Shown here in pieces: positions 7,307 to 13,801 of a DNA stretch of 18,219 nt (its first letter is position 1; each line of letters opens with the position of its first letter). The position numbers were made by a program, and so were the translations under genes. The notes beneath the pieces are model-generated. The model was given only the letters and a program-made list of their open reading frames with translations, was not told the origin of the DNA and did not search any database. Source of the DNA: Bacteroidales bacterium (GTDB lineage: Bacteria > Bacteroidota > Bacteroidia > Bacteroidales > JAOZQN01). Location: contig JAOZTW010000015.1 in the NCBI GenBank assembly GCA_029938985.1, positions 1 to 18,219 of the forward strand, in the 5' to 3' direction.

Positions 7307-7999
7307 TTAAAAAATAAATGAAATAATAAAACTAGTATCAATAGCTTTTTCAAGATTTACTGATACACCTGTTTTTAATAAAATTACAATCAAAATTATT
7401 GGAAAAACAAAACCAAAAACAGATCCCCAAAAGTGTGCGTCATGTCCAATATTATCTATTTGTTTACGCCCCATATAATAAGAGTAAATTAAATATGCTG
7501 GTCCAAAAAACAGTGCAGGAATATCAATAGGAATAAACATAATATTGAGTCCCATCATAGGTTCAAATAAAATTGCGGCAAATAACACAGCAGCAACAGC
7601 TCCCGAAGCTCCTATTGCATTGTAGTGGTGGTCGTTTTTATGTTTTATAAGGTCGTAAATGGAGGAAACTCCAAGTGCAAGTATATAAAAAAGTATAAAC
7701 AATAATATTCCAAGTTTGCCAAAAATTAATTCAAAATACTGTTCTACAATAGGTCCAAAGAAATATAAGGTAAACATGTTGAAACCTAAGTGCATCCAAT
7801 TTGCGTGTAATAATCCTGCCGAAAACATACGAAACCATTCCTTACGATGATATATCATGTAAGCATTAAATTTCAATTTGTCAAACAATTTAGTATTGCG
7901 AAGCGAATCAATTGAAGCAACATTTTCGGGAAATGAAATTATTGAAACTATAATTGTTCCAAGCATTATTATTAGGGTGATAGGTGTTACATTTAACAT
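7307..7999 (-). CDS. Rhomboid family intramembrane serine protease
   Basis: The 230-residue polytopic membrane protein has all rhomboid signatures. The H-A-N-W-M-H-L-G-F-N block (H65, H70, N74) lines the active site, N-A-I-G-A-S-G-A carries the nucleophile S132, and G-H-D-A-H-F-W-G-S-V-F-G carries the partner histidine (H189 by analogy with GlpG). About six hydrophobic segments are visible, with a large loop after the first segment (the L1 loop region, about 30-60) typical of rhomboids. These enzymes cleave membrane proteins within or near a transmembrane helix. The substrate is not predictable here. The start at 7999 precedes a hydrophobic first helix. The upstream gap holds the nested hairpin repeat at 8056-8204. 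Confidence 0.93.
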   Translation of the reverse strand: MLNVTPITLIIMLGTIIVSIISFPENVASIDSLRNTKLFDKLKFNAYMIYHRKEWFRMFSAGLLHANWMHLGFNMFTLYFFGPIVEQYFELIFGKLGILLFILFYILALGVSSIYDLIKHKNDHHYNAIGASGAVAAVLFAAILFEPMMGLNIMFIPIDIPALFFGPAYLIYSYYMGRKQIDNIGHDAHFWGSVFGFVFPIILIVILLKTGVSVNLEKAIDTSFIISFIF

Positions 8000-8055
8000 T
8001 TATTCAAGTTTAAGTTAAGAATTGTTAAAAAATAGGCGTATTTCAAATAAAAGAA

Positions 8056-8204
8056 AAATAGTTGTCACTTTCGGCTACCTGTTTAAAGTTGGACAATAAA
8101 TTACTGTCGGTGTGGCTTTAAGCCATGCCGACAGTTTATATACAATTGTTTGTGCGAGAGCGATGTGCAACTTTAAACGGGGTAGCCGAAAATAGTTGCC
8201 ATTT
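8056..8204. repeat. Nested hairpin repeat element (REP/MITE-like)
   Basis: The outer arms 8069-8091 (TTTCGGCTACCTGTTTAAAG...) and 8168-8191 are inverted copies with one bulge and one or two mismatches. Inside, 8103-8135 forms a second, perfect hairpin: ACTGTCGG pairs with CCGACAGT, and TGGCT pairs with AGCCA at the tip. Near-identical direct sequences flank the unit, AAATAGTTGTCAC (from 8056) and AAATAGTTGCCAT (from 8189), partly overlapping the right arm. The T-G-G-C-T-T-T-A-A-G-C-C-A tip resembles Bacteroidota REP elements mobilised by RAYT/Y1 transposases (recalled). No transposase is present. Confidence 0.65.
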
Positions 8205-8216
8205 TCTTATCAGTTG

Positions 8217-8236
8217 CCACGTGCTTTAGCTCGTGG
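8217..8236. repeat. REP-like hairpin CCACG...CGTGG
   Basis: CCACG-TGCTTTAGCT-CGTGG gives a 5-bp GC-rich stem within a very AT-rich gap, preceded by AGTTGCCA, which also occurs just to the left. It probably belongs to the same repeat cluster. Confidence 0.4.
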
Positions 8237-8262
8237 ATAATGATAAAAAGCATATTAAAATT

Positions 8263-8293
8263 AAACCCTTATTTTTATTTAAAATAAGGGTTT
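8263..8293 (-). terminator. Likely intrinsic terminator of dnaN
   Basis: AAACCCTTATTTT, a 5-base loop and AAAATAAGGGTTT form a perfect 13-bp stem 52 bases after the dnaN stop. On the minus strand a short T-rich stretch (AATTTTAATA) follows. It is well placed to end dnaN transcription. Confidence 0.65.
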
Positions 8294-8344
8294 GGTAAAG
8301 TTTTACGTCATACAAATTTAAATTGTTTTTTTGTTTAAACATGC

Positions 8345-9478
8345 TTATTCTGAATCTAACATCATTGGCATAATTAACATTAATTCGTCTTCCATTTCGT
8401 CTTCTTTTTCGGTAGGTAAAACTAATGTTGCTTTTGCAGGATCCGACATTTCAACAACTATATCTGGTGAATTTATATTATTCAAAACATCTTGAAAAAA
8501 GCTTGATTTAAAACCTATTGACATTTCATCTCCTTCATATTGACAGTTTATTCTTTCGTAAGCAGAAATTGAAAAATCAATATCTTGTGCAGATACAGTC
8601 ATTTGATTAGCAGTAAGTTTAAATTTCACTAATCGGCTTGCTTCGTTCGAAAACACAGCAACACGTTTAATTGTGTTATAAAAATCAGCTCTATCAACAA
8701 CAAGTTTATTAGAGTTATTGTGTGGAATAACACTTTCATAATTTGGATATTGTCCTTCAATTAGTCTTGATACGATTTTATAATTAGCGAAAATAAATAC
8801 TGCATTTTTGTCGTCAAACTCAACAGTAACACCGTCGGTATCTTTTGCCAAAAGGCTTTTCAATAATTCAGCTGGTTTTTTTGGTAAAATAAATGAAGAT
8901 TCTTTATCTGCTTTTACATCATATCTTTTATATCTTACAAGTTTATGAGAATCAGATGATACAAAAGTTGTACTATCTTCTTTTAGTTCCATAAAAATCC
9001 CATTCATAACAGGTCTAAGTTCGTCGTCAGAAGTTGCAAAAAGAGTTTTAATTATTCCTCTATGTAATATTTTGCTATCTATGTTAAAGGCAGTAGATTT
9101 TTCTTCGTCAAGTTCTGCTGGTTCAGGAAAATCATCACCCTCAGCACCTACTACACTAAATTTACCATTTTCAGACAAAATATCAACGTCCATAGTCTCT
9201 TCGTCTATTTCAAATGTTAGTGGTTGTTCTGGAAATTCTTTCAAAATATCAGTTAGGCGTTTTGCTTCAATTGCAATTTTACCTCCACCATCTACATTGT
9301 CTAATACTAAGTTGGTTACAAGTGTTGTTTCTAAATCAGAACAAGTAATTATTAATTCTTCTTCTTTTATTTCAAACAAAAAATTATCAAGAATAGGTAA
9401 GGTATTTTTTGGATTAATAACTTTACTTACTGATTGTAATTTTTTTAATAAATCGGAACTTGATACTACAAATCTCAT
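8345..9478 (-). CDS. dnaN: DNA polymerase III subunit beta (sliding clamp)
   Basis: The 377-residue product is a full-length bacterial beta clamp, the ring that tethers DNA polymerase III and repair factors to DNA. It begins M-R-F-V-V-S-S-S-D-L-L-K-K-L and has N-T-L-P-I-L-D-N-F-L-F-E and F-A-T-S-D-D-E-L-R-P-V-M-N-G-I in the first two domains. It ends E-D-E-L-M-L-I-M-P-M-M-L-D-S-E, the variant of the family's 'L-x-x-P-x' C-terminus that forms the partner-binding pocket. The acidic composition is usual. The start at 9478 gives the normal N-terminus. It is divergent from the DUF4340 gene (151-base gap) and has a clear hairpin terminator downstream. No dnaA or recF is adjacent, unlike the classic origin arrangement. 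Confidence 0.97.
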   Translation of the reverse strand: MRFVVSSSDLLKKLQSVSKVINPKNTLPILDNFLFEIKEEELIITCSDLETTLVTNLVLDNVDGGGKIAIEAKRLTDILKEFPEQPLTFEIDEETMDVDILSENGKFSVVGAEGDDFPEPAELDEEKSTAFNIDSKILHRGIIKTLFATSDDELRPVMNGIFMELKEDSTTFVSSDSHKLVRYKRYDVKADKESSFILPKKPAELLKSLLAKDTDGVTVEFDDKNAVFIFANYKIVSRLIEGQYPNYESVIPHNNSNKLVVDRADFYNTIKRVAVFSNEASRLVKFKLTANQMTVSAQDIDFSISAYERINCQYEGDEMSIGFKSSFFQDVLNNINSPDIVVEMSDPAKATLVLPTEKEDEMEDELMLIMPMMLDSE

Positions 9479-9551
9479 TATATTTTTTTTTTATTTGTTA
9501 TTTTTATAATTTTGTGAAAAAGTAGAAAACTTATTATCTAAATAAAATTCC

Positions 9552-9573
9552 TACTTTTGAACTTGCAAACATA
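9552..9573. promoter_or_regulatory. Two facing -7-like boxes between dnaN and the DUF4340 gene
   Basis: TACTTTTG at 9552-9559 (plus) and TATGTTTG read on the minus strand (9566-9573) both match TAnnTTTG. They would drive the DUF4340 gene and dnaN respectively. Neither has a well-spaced TTTG -33 box, and in poly-A/T sequence such matches arise by chance. Confidence 0.3.
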
Positions 9574-9629
9574 CAATTATTTTTTTTATTTTTCTATTTT
9601 TATTTTACAATTTTTAAATTTTTTTTTTA

Positions 9630-10592
9630 ATGAAATCAAAAATTATTATTAGTGTGGTAGTTATAGTACTTTCTTCTGTTGCTGTTTTTTTCATTATTTC
9701 TTCAAATAGCAGTTCAATTAAGAAATCTGAAGTTGATTTTAGGATTAATGATACTTCTTTAATTAAAAAAATTGTTATTTTGGAGGGTGAAAAAAAAATT
9801 GTTTTATATAAAAAAGCTAATTTTTGGAGATTAAATAATATATATTCTGTTAATAATTTAACTATAAAAAATATACTATTAAGTTTTACTCTTTTAGAAT
9901 TGAAAACACCTGTTCCAAAAAATGCTAAAAATTCTTTGTATAAAAAGTTGAAAAATTCTAAAAAAGTTATTGTTTATGATAAAAATAATAATCAAATAAA
10001 ATCGTTTTTTGTAGGAAAACAAACTACCAACAAGACAGGAAATTATATGCTTTTGGAGGGTGTTGAAAATCCATATATTATTCATATTGCATCTATAAAA
10101 GAAGACCTTAATTTTTATTATAATACAGATGAAATGTTTTGGAGAGATAAAACTATTTTTAGGTATAAAATTAGTGAAATTAATCAAATTGAAGTGATTT
10201 ATCCAAAAAATGACACAAAATCTTTTGTGATTCAAAAAGAAAAAAAAGGAGCTTATTTTTTAAAAAATAACTTAAAATCAGAAGATGGAATTAGTGCAAA
10301 TAAGGAAAATGCGGAATATTATTTGTCTCATTTTAGTAAAGTAAATTTAGAAAAATTTCATAAAAATAATGAGCAAAATTTTATAGATTCTCTAAATTTA
10401 TTAGAACCAGAATTTATTATTTCTATAACAGATAAAAACAACATTACAAGCAACATAAAAGCATTCAATAAAATTGAAAATAATCAAATAGATACCGATT
10501 ATTTTATTGCAATATTTAACAATAAAGAAGTTATTATTGCAAAATATTACAACTTTGATTTGCTTTTAAAATCCTATAAATATTTTCTATAA
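9630..10592 (+). CDS. DUF4340 domain-containing membrane-anchored protein
   Basis: The 320-residue product has one N-terminal transmembrane segment (about residues 4-24) and a long lysine- and asparagine-rich extracytoplasmic part. The strand-rich repeats, such as I-K-K-I-V-I-L-E-G-E-K-K-I-V-L-Y-K-K-A-N-F-W-R-L-N and S-E-I-N-Q-I-E-V-I-Y-P, with the M-F-W-R-D-K-T-I-F-R motif in the middle, are characteristic of DUF4340. In Bacteroidota this domain is often found near gliding/ABC-transport genes of the gldF/gldG type (recalled), but no such gene is seen here. The molecular function is unknown. It is divergent from dnaN and convergent with the RDD gene, with a long hairpin between the two stops. 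Confidence 0.75.
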   Translation: MKSKIIISVVVIVLSSVAVFFIISSNSSSIKKSEVDFRINDTSLIKKIVILEGEKKIVLYKKANFWRLNNIYSVNNLTIKNILLSFTLLELKTPVPKNAKNSLYKKLKNSKKVIVYDKNNNQIKSFFVGKQTTNKTGNYMLLEGVENPYIIHIASIKEDLNFYYNTDEMFWRDKTIFRYKISEINQIEVIYPKNDTKSFVIQKEKKGAYFLKNNLKSEDGISANKENAEYYLSHFSKVNLEKFHKNNEQNFIDSLNLLEPEFIISITDKNNITSNIKAFNKIENNQIDTDYFIAIFNNKEVIIAKYYNFDLLLKSYKYFL

Positions 10593-10599
10593 TTATTTT

Positions 10600-10722
10600 G
10601 GTGTTTTTCACGAGTGTCAAGTTCAAGGCTTTTTTGAAATATTAGAATTAAAGTTTACCTTTGTAAATGAGCATTTTAATATTTCAAAAGTAACAACGAA
10701 ATTGATACTCATGAAAAACGCC
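10600..10722. repeat. Long inverted repeat between convergent genes (MITE-like or bidirectional terminator)
   Basis: The left arm (about 10600-10643) starts GGTGTTTTTCACGAGTGTCA. The right arm (about 10678-10722), read in reverse, starts GGCGTTTTTCATGAGTATCA. The arms pair over about 45 bases with several mismatches, and the middle folds again through TTTAC/GTAAA (10654-10667). The right end touches the RDD stop codon and the left end begins 8 bases after the DUF4340 stop. Arm length argues for a mobile-type repeat, although it could end transcription in both directions. Confidence 0.6.
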
Positions 10723-11700
10723 TTATTTTTTAACAATTAAACAGCCTGCCATCATATCGTGTAATGCTTGTTTATATTTTGTAAATGCTGGCATGAAAAA
10801 TCCTATAACGAAAGCTGCACTTAAAAACTTACCAAAATATCTACCAGTTGCCCTTTTAAAACTAATTCTATTTCCTTTCAAATCAACAACCTTAATACCT
10901 ACTGCCATTTTTCCAAGAGTAGCTTGTTTTTTACCACTTTCCATTTTTGCAAAATACAGCCAAACAACTATAATTCCCAAAACATTCATAAAACTTTGAT
11001 AACTAACATCAAATGTAGATAAAATTTCGTATAAAAAACCAACAAATATAGCTGAAAAAATTCTTTGTAAAATAGAAAGTCCAACTCCAATTACCAAAGC
11101 ATCAATAATAAATGAGCCAATTCTTGTCCCAATATCAGCATATATTAATGGTTTGTAAACAATTTTACTTTTTTGGTATTCTCCTACAGTTTTTGGTGGT
11201 GGTGGAATATGTTTTTTCTCGTCCTTTTTTACAGGTGGAACATATTTATTCTCCTGCTTTTTTACAGGAGGAGTAATTTTTTTTTCTTCCTTCAAAGGAG
11301 GAGGAGTTTTTGGTAAAGGTGGTGGTGGTATAGTTTTATTTTCAATTGGTGGACTAACAGGCTCAAAAGTTTCTGTAAATATTTCTTGAGTTGTAGGAGT
11401 TTTTTCTTCCTCTTTTTTTGGTAAAATAATTCCACCTTCTTGAGAAATATAAAATGTATAATTAACTCTAAAAGCATGGTCTCTAAAATATTTATTATCT
11501 GTAAGATGTGTGTATTTTTTGCTTAAATTTAGATATTCAAAAATAATTTTTTTATTGAAAGTTTTTCTGATTTGTTCATTTTGTTGTCTTAAATATACCG
11601 CAATATCTTTAAATGTTGGAGAACTTTTTTTTAGGTCAGTTAAATCGATAATTATTTTAATATCAGTTCCTTTAAAAATGATAGTTAGTTTTTTTTTCAT
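10723..11700 (-). CDS. RDD family membrane protein with N-terminal soluble domain and Pro-rich linker
   Basis: The 325-residue protein has three parts. Residues 1 to about 95 form a soluble domain I do not recognise, with beta strands at the start (K-K-L-T-I-I-F-K-G-T-D-I-K-I-I-I-D-L) and an F-R-D-H-A-F-R-V-N-Y-T-F-Y-I segment. A charged proline-rich linker follows (about 95-180) with repeats such as P-P-P-P-L-P-K-T-P-P-P and P-P-V-K-K. The C-terminal RDD domain (about 188-325) has I-G-T-R-I-G-S-F-I-I-D-A-L at its start, three hydrophobic segments, and the L-G-K-M-A-V-G-I-K-V-V-D and H-D-M-M-A-G-C-L-I-V signatures. RDD proteins have been linked to transport and membrane adaptation, but most are uncharacterised. 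The start at 11700 opens the first strand cleanly. Confidence 0.82.
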   Translation of the reverse strand: MKKKLTIIFKGTDIKIIIDLTDLKKSSPTFKDIAVYLRQQNEQIRKTFNKKIIFEYLNLSKKYTHLTDNKYFRDHAFRVNYTFYISQEGGIILPKKEEEKTPTTQEIFTETFEPVSPPIENKTIPPPPLPKTPPPLKEEKKITPPVKKQENKYVPPVKKDEKKHIPPPPKTVGEYQKSKIVYKPLIYADIGTRIGSFIIDALVIGVGLSILQRIFSAIFVGFLYEILSTFDVSYQSFMNVLGIIVVWLYFAKMESGKKQATLGKMAVGIKVVDLKGNRISFKRATGRYFGKFLSAAFVIGFFMPAFTKYKQALHDMMAGCLIVKK

Positions 11701-11797
11701 AATTTTAATTATTAATATAGTTTTTAAAGTTGAATAAGTTTTGATATTTTAAAAATCTCTCAAACAAATAAGAAATCTAAATTTATTATTCACTAAT

Positions 11798-11824
11798 TAT
11801 CAGGCACATTTATAGTGCCTGATA
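11798..11824. repeat. Perfect hairpin TATCAGGCAC...GTGCCTGATA
   Basis: TATCAGGCAC and GTGCCTGATA pair perfectly over 10 bp around a 7-base loop. It lies about 100 bases upstream of the RDD gene start, so it is not that gene's terminator. No gene on the plus strand ends nearby either. A REP-like repeat or an isolated structured element is more likely. Confidence 0.55.
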
Positions 11825-11853
11825 AGATTTATGTAATATTAGGCTATTATTTA

Positions 11854-12020
11854 CTTAGTGAAAATAAAATAATAAGTAACTCCAGAATACGCCGTTTTTT
11901 TTGTTCTTTTAATAATTTAATAATCTGCAAATAGCGAGCTATTTAATGACTTCTTAAATTTTTAAAAAGGGCAAAATAAACAAGTAGATTGGGGTTAGTT
12001 ATTTTTTCTTTTTCACTTAA
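11854..12020. mobile_element. MITE-like element with imperfect 30-base terminal repeats
   Basis: The left arm 11854-11883 (CTTAGTGAAAATAAAATAAT...) and the right arm 11991-12020 are inverted copies matching at 23 of 30 positions. The right arm contains the 19-base AGTGAAAAAGAAAAAATAA found identically at 6057-6075. The interior has a small hairpin (AAATAGC-GA-GCTATTT, near 11925-11944) and no coding sequence. No target duplication was identified. Confidence 0.5.
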
Positions 12021-12107
12021 CATATTATTGTGTTATAAAACCTTGTTTTTTCAACAAAAAAACATAAATAATAAGGTGTAAACCAATTCTTAATTCCTAA
12101 TTCTTAA

Positions 12108-12677
12108 TTAACTTAATAATTGTTTTGATATTCTTTCAAAAATATCATCAACAGTACCTTCTCCTTTTATTTCTACAAGTTTATTTTGTTTTGTGTAATA
12201 ATCAGCAACTGGTAAGGTTTTTTCAAGATATATTTTTATTCTATTTTGAATCACTTCTTCATTTTGGTCATCTGGTCTATTTTGTTCAATTGCTCTATTT
12301 TTTAATCTTCTTGTTAATTCTTCTTCTTTTACTTTTATCATTAAGGTTTTAACAATAGGTTTTTCTAATTTTTCCAATAATTTATCTAATGCAATTGCCT
12401 GTTTTACTGTTCTTGGAAATCCGTCAAAAATAAAACCTTTTGCTGTTTTATTATTATTTATTTTATTATTAATCATTCCAATAACAACTTCATCTGCAAC
12501 AAGTTCACCTTTTTTCATAAATACTTGGGCTTTGCGTCCAAGTTCTGTTTTATTTTTTATTTCTGCACGAAGAAGGTCGCCTGTAGATGTATGAATTAAC
12601 GAATATCTTTCAACTAATTTGCTGGCTTGTGTCCCTTTTCCACAGCCAGGTGCTCCAAATAAGATAATATTTTTCAT
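12108..12677 (-). CDS. adk: Adenylate kinase
   Basis: Adenylate kinase interconverts ATP + AMP and 2 ADP, balancing the adenylate pool in the cytoplasm. With the start at 12677 the product is 189 residues, the usual length of the short Bacteroidota enzyme. It begins M-K-N-I-I-L-F-G-A-P-G-C-G-K-G-T-Q, with the P-loop at residues 8-16. An upstream in-frame ATG at 12728 would add 17 atypical residues and is rejected. Further signatures are S-T-G-D-L-L-R (AMP site), F-I-F-D-G-F-P-R-T (NMP-binding) and R-P-D-D-Q (short lid without zinc cysteines). In many Bacteroidota adk follows hpt. Here the same order and strand hold, but a 336-bp element and about 560 bases separate them. Confidence 0.97.
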   Translation of the reverse strand: MKNIILFGAPGCGKGTQASKLVERYSLIHTSTGDLLRAEIKNKTELGRKAQVFMKKGELVADEVVIGMINNKINNNKTAKGFIFDGFPRTVKQAIALDKLLEKLEKPIVKTLMIKVKEEELTRRLKNRAIEQNRPDDQNEEVIQNRIKIYLEKTLPVADYYTKQNKLVEIKGEGTVDDIFERISKQLLS

Positions 12678-12783
12678 CTTTTTTTTATTAAAATGGATAA
12701 TTGAATATATATAATTGGCATTTTTCAAATTTGTTTTAATTCTAATTTACGATGTTAAATGTCTTTTATTATGACTCATTTAA

Positions 12784-12796
12784 GCACCAACGGTGC
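12784..12796. repeat. Small hairpin GCACC-AAC-GGTGC
   Basis: A perfect 5-bp GC-rich stem with an AAC loop stands out in AT-rich sequence 107 bases upstream of the adk start. It is related in form to the hairpin at 2563-2575 and could be a REP fragment. Confidence 0.4.
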
Positions 12797-12889
12797 GATA
12801 ATCACTTTATATTTGTGAATAGAGCAAATAGATAATTTATCTTCCTCACTGCATCTAAGTTCATAAAGTAGAATTAATTTACTTTAATT

Positions 12890-13225
12890 CTGAAAAGTTG
12901 GGAAAACTTTTTTTGTAATATTTATCTGTCTGTTTTTCAAAGAAAAAACAATCTCCTGTATTAAGACTTAAGTACATAGAGTAATGTTTTTTGGGTGTAA
13001 TAACCTTTTTTGTAATAAAAATCTTCAAATTTGCACTTATCATGCTATTTAGACGTTTCCAAGTCCCCTATTTTTTGCCTTACGGCAAAAAATAAGGGAC
13101 GTTGGAAAGTCTTTTCGTATAATAATACTTTAGATAATTAAGTCTTAATACATTACTTGGATTTTATTAAAAAGCAATTAATCAATGCTTTAATGTTCTG
13201 GTAAAAAGTTTTCCTGACTTTTCAG
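12890..13225. mobile_element. 336-bp MITE with terminal inverted repeats and 7-bp target duplication
   Basis: The ends are inverted copies: the left end begins CTGAAAAGTTGGGAAAACTT and the right end, read in reverse, begins CTGAAAAGTCAGGAAAACTT. They match at 21 of 23 positions. Immediately outside both ends stands the direct repeat TTTAATT (12883-12889 and 13226-13232), as expected of a transposition target duplication. Inside are a second inverted pair of 15 bases (TGTATTAAGACTTAA at 12957-12971 and its complement at 13138-13152) and a long central hairpin (13056-13108). The whole unit is thus symmetric and could fold into one long cruciform. No open reading frame of note is present, so it must depend on a transposase elsewhere. 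It separates adk from hpt. Confidence 0.82.
13056..13108. repeat. Central hairpin of the MITE
   Basis: TTTCCAAGTCCCC... pairs with ...AGGGACGTTGGAAA through a 24-bp stem with one small offset, closing with TTTTTTGCC-TTAC-GGCAAAAAA. It may act as a transcription stop for the hpt transcript in addition to being part of the mobile element. Confidence 0.7.
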
Positions 13226-13238
13226 TTTAATTGTAACT

Positions 13239-13775
13239 TCAACCTTCGTAAGTATAAATATCTTGTAAATTGCGACCATATCCTTCATAATCTAAACCAT
13301 AGCCTACAATAAAATCGTTGGGAATAGTTAAGGCAATATAATCAATTTCAAAATCTTTTTTAAATGCCTCAGGTTTAAATAATAAAGTTGCAATTTTTAT
13401 ATTTTTTGGTTCGTAACCTTTTAATTGTTTTATGATATAATCCATTGTTATTCCGCTATCTACAATATCTTCAACCACAACAACAGTTTTATTTTCTATA
13501 CTTTCGTTTATTCCTATTAGTCGTTTAACTTTTCCACTACTTGTAGTACCTTGATATGAAGCTACTTTAAGAAAAGTGATATGACAATCAAATTCAATTT
13601 GTTTCAATAAATCGGAAGCAAACATAAATGCACCATTTAAAATACCAAGAAAAATTACATCTTCATCTTTTAATTCTTCATTAATTTTATCTGCTACTTT
13701 TGTAACTGCCTCTTGAATTTTGGCTGAACTAATTGATTTTGTGAATTTTTTATCGTAAACTTTTATTGTTTGCAT
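13239..13775 (-). CDS. hpt: Hypoxanthine phosphoribosyltransferase
   Basis: The 178-residue enzyme salvages hypoxanthine (and usually guanine) by joining it to PRPP, giving IMP or GMP in the cytoplasm. The PRPP-binding motif V-V-V-V-E-D-I-V-D-S-G-I-T is at residues 98-110 (E102, D103). The flexible-loop S-Y pair is at 73-74, and the purine-site block I-P-N-D-F-I-V-G-Y-G-L-D-Y is at 151-163. Length and ends are normal. Its ATG at 13775 lies 26 bases after the stop of the SiaB-like gene on the same strand, so the two are probably co-transcribed. The MITE starts 14 bases beyond its stop (6 bases past the target duplication) and has cut it off from adk. Confidence 0.95.
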   Translation of the reverse strand: MQTIKVYDKKFTKSISSAKIQEAVTKVADKINEELKDEDVIFLGILNGAFMFASDLLKQIEFDCHITFLKVASYQGTTSSGKVKRLIGINESIENKTVVVVEDIVDSGITMDYIIKQLKGYEPKNIKIATLLFKPEAFKKDFEIDYIALTIPNDFIVGYGLDYEGYGRNLQDIYTYEG

Positions 13776-13801
13776 TAATTATTTTTTTTATAAATCAGAT
13801 T

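Larger units (their letters stand above)
11701..12107. other. Gene-free gap with hairpin and inverted repeats
   Basis: No coding sequence is seen. The gap contains the strong hairpin at 11798-11824, the inverted-repeat element at 11854-12020, and the sequence TTCTTAATTCCTAATTCTTAATT before the adk stop, a low-complexity motif that also recurs in reverse near 14920. The promoter of the RDD gene should be near its right-hand start (just above 11700), but no box stands out. Confidence 0.55.

Noticed and set aside
9072..9509. 145-codon plus-strand ORF over dnaN
   Set aside because: Serine-rich antisense shadow of the conserved dnaN frame.
11292..11310. AAAGGAGGAGG as a strong Shine-Dalgarno on the plus strand
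   Set aside because: It is the antisense of proline codons in the RDD protein linker, with no plausible plus-strand gene following.
12678..12728. Upstream ATG giving a 206-residue adenylate kinase
   Set aside because: The extra 17 residues do not resemble any Adk N-terminus. The ATG at 12677 gives the canonical M-K-N-I-I-L-F-G-A-P-G start and normal length.
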